A stretch of 64,000 nucleotides of DNA, taken from assembly GCA_027625915.1 (NCBI GenBank), contig JANTQA010000030.1, positions 868,001 through 932,000 on the forward strand, written 5' to 3'. A program made the translations under genes and the position numbers. Below the pieces are notes generated by a model. It saw nothing but the letters and a program-made list of their open reading frames with translations. It made no database searches and was not told the origin of the DNA. Positions 60,401 through 64,000 of this stretch are shown one piece after another. Position 1 is the first letter of the stretch. The number at the start of each line of letters is the position of its first letter. Origin of the DNA: Anaeramoeba flamelloides. Lineage: Eukaryota > Metamonada > Anaeramoebidae.

Positions 60401-62549
60401 TATGTTACAAATGAAGTATATCGTTATTAATAAAGATCTTTTTGGCAATTGGTATTTTTTTTGTAAATATTAAAGAGTGGAATTTTATGAGAAATTATTT
60501 GGCTAATTAAATTAAATGAAATTTATATGAATTATAGTCACTACAATTGCCAATTTATCAACTTTTAAAGTAAATAAAATACCAATTCTCAAAATATTAT
60601 TGGAATAAAAATGCTATATATATATATTTTTTTATCTCAAACATTTTATTTGGAAAAATTTAACTATATAATTCCAAACAACTACTGCTAAGAAAGTGAT
60701 TGTTTCACAAAAAAGTTTAGGATAGTATTGTAGTCACTGTGGAAAGATTTTGGGAAATCCTTTAGTAATTAGGCAAAGTTTGGAAAATTTCTGATCTTCT
60801 TTTTTTGAATTCTATTTGGGTAAAATAAGAAGTATTTTACTATTAAATTCCACTTTAAAAATGTTATTTAAAGTTATTTTAGAAGAGTTTAACCAAATTA
60901 TTTTGCAAATTTTGAATCTCATAAATATATAAGGTTTGCCGCGCTCAAGGATTTACGACATTGGAAAATTAATTTGGTTCAAGTCACTCAATTATTTGAT
61001 CAATAGACGACAAAGAAAAAAGCCCATCAACTTCCCCGTAAAGGTTGAAAATTGCATGGGTTCCCTTTCTTGGTTTAAAAACAATGTCTAAAATCAGACA
61101 ACGTTTTTCGTTTTTTCTTCCAAAGAAATCAATCTCATTTTTAAAAAAATTAAAAACGTTTGGTCTCTTTTTTCTTTGAAAAAAGGAGAAATGAGACCAT
61201 TAATAAAAGATTTTCAAAAGGAGTAAAAAACATTTACAAATTTTTGAAATTAGAAAAAAAAAAAACATTTTATTTTTACTACGTCAAGTAAAGAAATTTT
61301 TAGAGGAATATTCAAAATCGGTTACTGTTAAGAACACATAATAGATGCATGCAGATTTTTAAGTTTGATCGTTTTCAAGAATTGGCTGACAAACGGACAA
61401 TAAAAAGTGGGGGGGATAGAAACTCATTGAAAAGTTGAACGATCTGGTTTGTTTCTGTATGAATTTAAACCAAGTTTTATCATCGATGTAGAATGTGTAA
61501 AATTTAACTTCAGTGTTTACAGTAACTCCATTGGGAGAAAAAGATCCTTTAAAGAAAAAGTTCTTCAAAGTACCATTAAAAAATAACAAATTAGTTGTAT
61601 TGGGCAAAATGTGTTTCTTTGTTTGTTTTCGTTTGTTTTTTATTGTGTAGAGTTAGATCCCGAGTTGAAAAAATAAATAGCATCTCATATTGTTTCATTT
61701 GTTCAAAAATCTCCTTGTTATGTTTACTCGTTTTGGTTCTCCTTCCAGACTCAAAATATGATATTGTTCTAGTGCTAAGATTATATTAATCGTCGTTCTT
61801 CGAACTCCTCAACATAATCTTATATCACTTCAAACAATATCATATTTCTCGTTCTTCCAGGCCAAACTCGTAACATAACAAGGAGATTTTTTCCAAATCG
61901 AATCAATAAAGAACGTAATCATTATAGAGGATACTCCAAAAGTTGTTATGAGAACTTTATTTTAAAAAAAGTTTATATCCATAGTAACACAACAACTCCA
62001 TATTTTATTGAAAAAGAAGAAAATGATACAAAATAATATATGATGAAAAATAATTCATTTTTGAAATTTTCAAAAATTTGAATATGAATACTATGCCTAA
62101 ATAAAGATAAAGTATCGATAGTTATTTTATCAAGAGCTATTTGCTCTTTTAATAATATTTTTTAATATTAATAATAATGTTGAAACAAACCGATTAAAAG
62201 GAAATAATAAAAATATAAATAATAACTTACCCTCTTAAAAGAGTAATTCTGCAAGGATAGATAACTTTTAATAATAAAAAAATTGATAGAACTTCAATAC
62301 TATAAATAATAATAATAAATTATATATATATATATTTAATAAAGGTTAATGATATATTTTGTTTTCAAAAAATTTGATTTATTTATTTCTTGATTTAATA
62401 AAGAAGTGTATTCATAATGAAAAAAAAAAAACCAATTAAAAAGATCATACCTATAATATCCACGATCAACATAATCCCCTAGAAATAGATAGTTAGTATA
62501 TGGAACTTCCCCACCAAGATTAAAAATCTCCATAACATCATAGAATTGA
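57491..62549 (-). CDS. PP6/SIT4-like serine/threonine phosphatase catalytic subunit (5' end outside window)
   Basis: Three exons visible: 62549-62451, 62299-62231 and 58115-57491, TAA stop. All joins keep frame and restore the PPP core: [79 protein letters not shown] and [10 protein letters not shown]. Missing is the N-terminal part with GDxHG, expected upstream of 62549; I do not find it before 64000. GLELI.R.HQL..EGY...[20 protein letters not shown] and the ERVKP...EYFN end fit PP6/Sit4 better than PP2A or PP4. Metal and phosphate ligands in the visible part are kept, but the usual HGG is HAG (CIHAGLSPS). PP6 acts in cell-cycle and stress signalling with SAPS-type subunits. Introns are 151 and 4,115 bases. 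Confidence 0.88.
59230..60390 (-). mobile_element. Decayed LINE (non-LTR retrotransposon) C-terminal ORF2 part, copy 2
   Basis: On the minus strand, separate in-frame blocks read [32 protein letters not shown], then [19 protein letters not shown] and [12 protein letters not shown] (about 60255-60015), and near 59450-59390 [20 protein letters not shown]. The last matches the H-F-L-x-x-CP-x-Y motif at the end of LINE ORF2 proteins. The blocks are split by frame changes and by repeated CTAGGTTTT / GAATTCAAAAGAAT stretches. No reverse-transcriptase core is seen, so it is a truncated fossil. It lies in the phosphatase intron in the same direction as the gene. Confidence 0.6.
59753..59990. repeat. 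Palindromic CTAGGTTTTCTTGAG repeat cluster
   Basis: Alternating direct and inverted copies of TTTTTTGAGTTTTCTATT and GTTAGGTTTT, with complements AAAACTCAAGAAAACCTAAC. Similar units occur at 11350-11560 and near 59020-59105. They appear to have spread inside the LINE remnants. Confidence 0.55.
60999..61620 (-). pseudogene. Orphan coding-like segments inside the phosphatase intron
   Basis: Two minus-strand stretches look like real protein: about 61620-61360 (including [20 protein letters not shown] and [16 protein letters not shown]) and 61145-60999 ([20 protein letters not shown] then [14 protein letters not shown]). Their composition is much richer in G/C and mixed codons than the flanks. 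They do not join into one frame and I recognise no family. They may be remnants of a nested gene or of an inserted element. Confidence 0.35.
61705..61897. repeat. Imperfect 190-base palindrome (fold-back element)
   Basis: The left arm, starting AAAAATCTCCTTGTTATGTT, and the right arm, ending AACATAACAAGGAGATTTTT, pair over about 90 bases with scattered mismatches (for example AATATGATATTGTT with AACAATATCATATT). The centre lies near 61800. It would form a long hairpin in the intron RNA. Confidence 0.7.
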
Positions 62550-63085
62550 CTATAATTTTTGAAAAAATATGAATTATAAATGTAAAAAAATAATTTAAAA
62601 AAATGTGGTTACTTTAATTAGTTGAATTATATTATTTTTTTGGTTTCTTTAAAACATATCATTTTAAAAAAATAAAATAAATTGAATTATTTTGAAAATA
62701 TCTGAAAAATAATATATGGTGAAAATTCTATTGAAATTATCATTTTATATTAAAATATCAAAATATTCTGTAATATCATGTTTTTATTATTTTTCCATTC
62801 ACTTTTTTAGAGTTTCTTTTTTGTTTTCTCATAAAAAAAAATAATTTCTTTTTTTTTTCGTTTTTTTTTTTTTTCGTTTTTTTTTTTTTTCGATAATTTA
62901 ATAGTAGAGAAGAAGAAAAATAATGAACATTTTGGTTCTGATTTGGCGAGTAAAATATTAAAGAAGAGAAATTGCGGTGGTGATAGTTTATTAACTTTTT
63001 CTTACATACAATTCCCTTGTACTGGTATTAACCTCTGATGAGTACGGTAAAAATATCTTTTACTTGGATCAGTTCATGTCATATA
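62550..63085 (-). other. Start of a further phosphatase intron
   Basis: Upstream of the QFYDV exon, which follows AAATTATAG. AT-rich with T-runs and repeated TTTTTCG units at 62857-62892. A good-looking minus-strand donor (GTATGTAAG) occurs at about 63009-63001 but the sequence before it does not clearly encode the GDIHG part. Confidence 0.45.
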
Positions 63086-63650
63086 AAGTATTTCCAAAAA
63101 AATTCAGTCATTTTTTTTTACATTAGATAATATTCTCTTTGTGAGTGGTTCGATTCATTAATTTTGTAATAGAAAATTTAAGTTAAATATTAATACTGGT
63201 TGAATCAGTAACTATGAGATTTATTTCAAAGTATATTTATCAAAATATTTCCAAAAAATTGAAAAAAAAAATCGCACTTTTTTTGAAGAAAAAGAGTAAA
63301 GATAAAATTCAATAAAAAATTAATAACTATGATAAGGGATTCAAACTGTTTTTTAAACAATAAAATTCAGCTATATTTTTTTCATTCTATTGATAATTTT
63401 GTGAAGATTAACTCTCTTTGGAAAACAATTTTTATGATCAAAAAGAATGAAAAAAATAGCAATTTTCACCAGTAAAAAATATCATATAAAATTGAGATTA
63501 GAAAATTTGATATCTTTTATTAAAAAAATGTAATACTAACAAACAAATAAATTTATTATTATATAAAACCCATTCCAAAAATTTGGTCACATACTAAACA
63601 GTTGAAAGAATAACAATACCACACTTTACATTCAATTTGGGAATAATTTT
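63086..63650. mobile_element. MITE family A, copy 4
   Basis: Begins AAGTATTTCCAAAAAAATTC after TA (63084-63085) and follows the family order (AAAATATTTCCAAAAAATTG, AACTGTTTTTTAAACAATAA, TTAACTCTCTTTGGAAAA). The right end is diverged. It probably lies in the phosphatase gene's 5' intron. Confidence 0.6.
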
Positions 63651-64000
63651 GATTTTAAAAACTATTTTTTTCATTTTTTGTCTTTTCTGTTTTGTTTTTC
63701 GTTTCCTTTTTTCTAGTTGCATAATTTGTTTCGTTAGATCTGGGAATTTTTTTTTTCAATGGTTGATAGAAGGTTAGTGTTGAGTTTGTTAAATTGAAAA
63801 ATCACATACAATTATTTGTTGGTATCTTAGCATTTGATCGATCAACAATTGTTGGTGAAATTTCAACAAATTTATCAATACAATTTTTTAGGAGCTCAAG
63901 ACAAAATAAAGCCTATCAGCAAATTCATTAAACCAGAAAATTTCAGGTCTCTCATAACAATTATTTTAAACACCTTTATTATTTTTTTCCACTCTTCATT
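63651..64000. other. Window end, repeat-like sequence
   Basis: AT-rich; about 63690-63890 resembles 23700-23910, the sequence after MITE A copy 1. No coding sequence seen, including the missing first exon(s) of the phosphatase. Confidence 0.45.

Larger units (their letters stand above)
58116..62230 (-). other. 4.1 kb intron of the phosphatase gene
   Basis: Starts GTAAGTTATT directly after ...TTA AGA GG and ends AAAAG before A AAT CAT, so Gly is rebuilt in LLRGNHE. It is about twenty times longer than the other short introns. It contains a LINE fossil, CTAGGTTTT-type repeats, orphan coding-like stretches and a palindrome, so its size comes from inserted elements. Confidence 0.75.

Noticed and set aside
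62937-63062. Candidate first exon of the phosphatase before donor GTATGTAAG
   Set aside because: Translation gives no GDIHG or preceding PPP pattern and the phase does not join directly to the QFYDV exon.
1-64000. CRISPR array, rRNA or operon structure
   Set aside because: No regularly spaced direct repeats, no rRNA-like segments; the introns, gene spacing and repeat content are eukaryotic.

Overview
The window is a very AT-rich stretch of a nuclear eukaryotic genome. Genes are few, mostly with very long exons, and are split by rare GT-AG introns, most of them short (118, 146, 151 and 210 bp, plus one of 4.1 kb). Proteins carry poly-Asn tracts and KEKE/NENE-type low-complexity inserts. Intergenic gaps reach about 11 kb and are filled with decayed repeats. 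Every confidently ended gene stops with TAA. The gene set (THO complex, MMS19, RasGAP, a Dictyostelium-type receptor, GCC2/GCC3 cysteine-rich receptors) fits a free-living amoeboid protist. Anaeramoeba or a similar lineage is plausible from protein style, but I cannot prove the species.

Layout. 1-0.99 kb: a nested inverted-repeat element, then THOC5 (993-3050, +). 3-9.7 kb: non-coding repeats, including a 1.5 kb element with CCCTTAGCACCCC ends. 9741-10223 (+): OsmC-family protein. 11-12 kb: LINE fossil. 12240-13355 (-): TauE/SafE-type transporter. 13.4-25 kb: no gene seen; it holds a decayed transposon with a second one inserted in it, plus other repeats. 25014-28550 (+): MMS19 in two exons. 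28.7-31 kb: TA-flanked MITE, decayed coding transposon, piggyBac-like MITE. 31491-32489 (+): seven-pass cAMP-receptor-like GPCR. 36211-40802 (-): RasGAP protein with a three-codon first exon and an unresolved frame change. 41.6-44.7 kb: two more MITEs. 45301-53585 (-): about 2,712-residue cell-surface receptor whose signal-peptide exon I located by splice phase. 57491-62549 (-): PP6/SIT4-like phosphatase, split into exons with a 4.1 kb intron carrying a LINE fossil, a fold-back repeat and orphan coding-like sequence; its first exon(s) lie beyond the window. The last kb holds another MITE copy.

The genes do not form a pathway. Several are housekeeping (mRNA export, Fe-S protein maturation, phosphatase signalling, thiol-based peroxide defence). 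The GPCR, the giant receptor and the RasGAP could all serve sensing and motility, but nothing in the sequence links them. The most notable observations are the hidden exons (signal peptide, micro-exon, phosphatase exons), the RasGAP frame change, and a rich nested set of non-autonomous transposons with recognisable target duplications (TTAA, TA).
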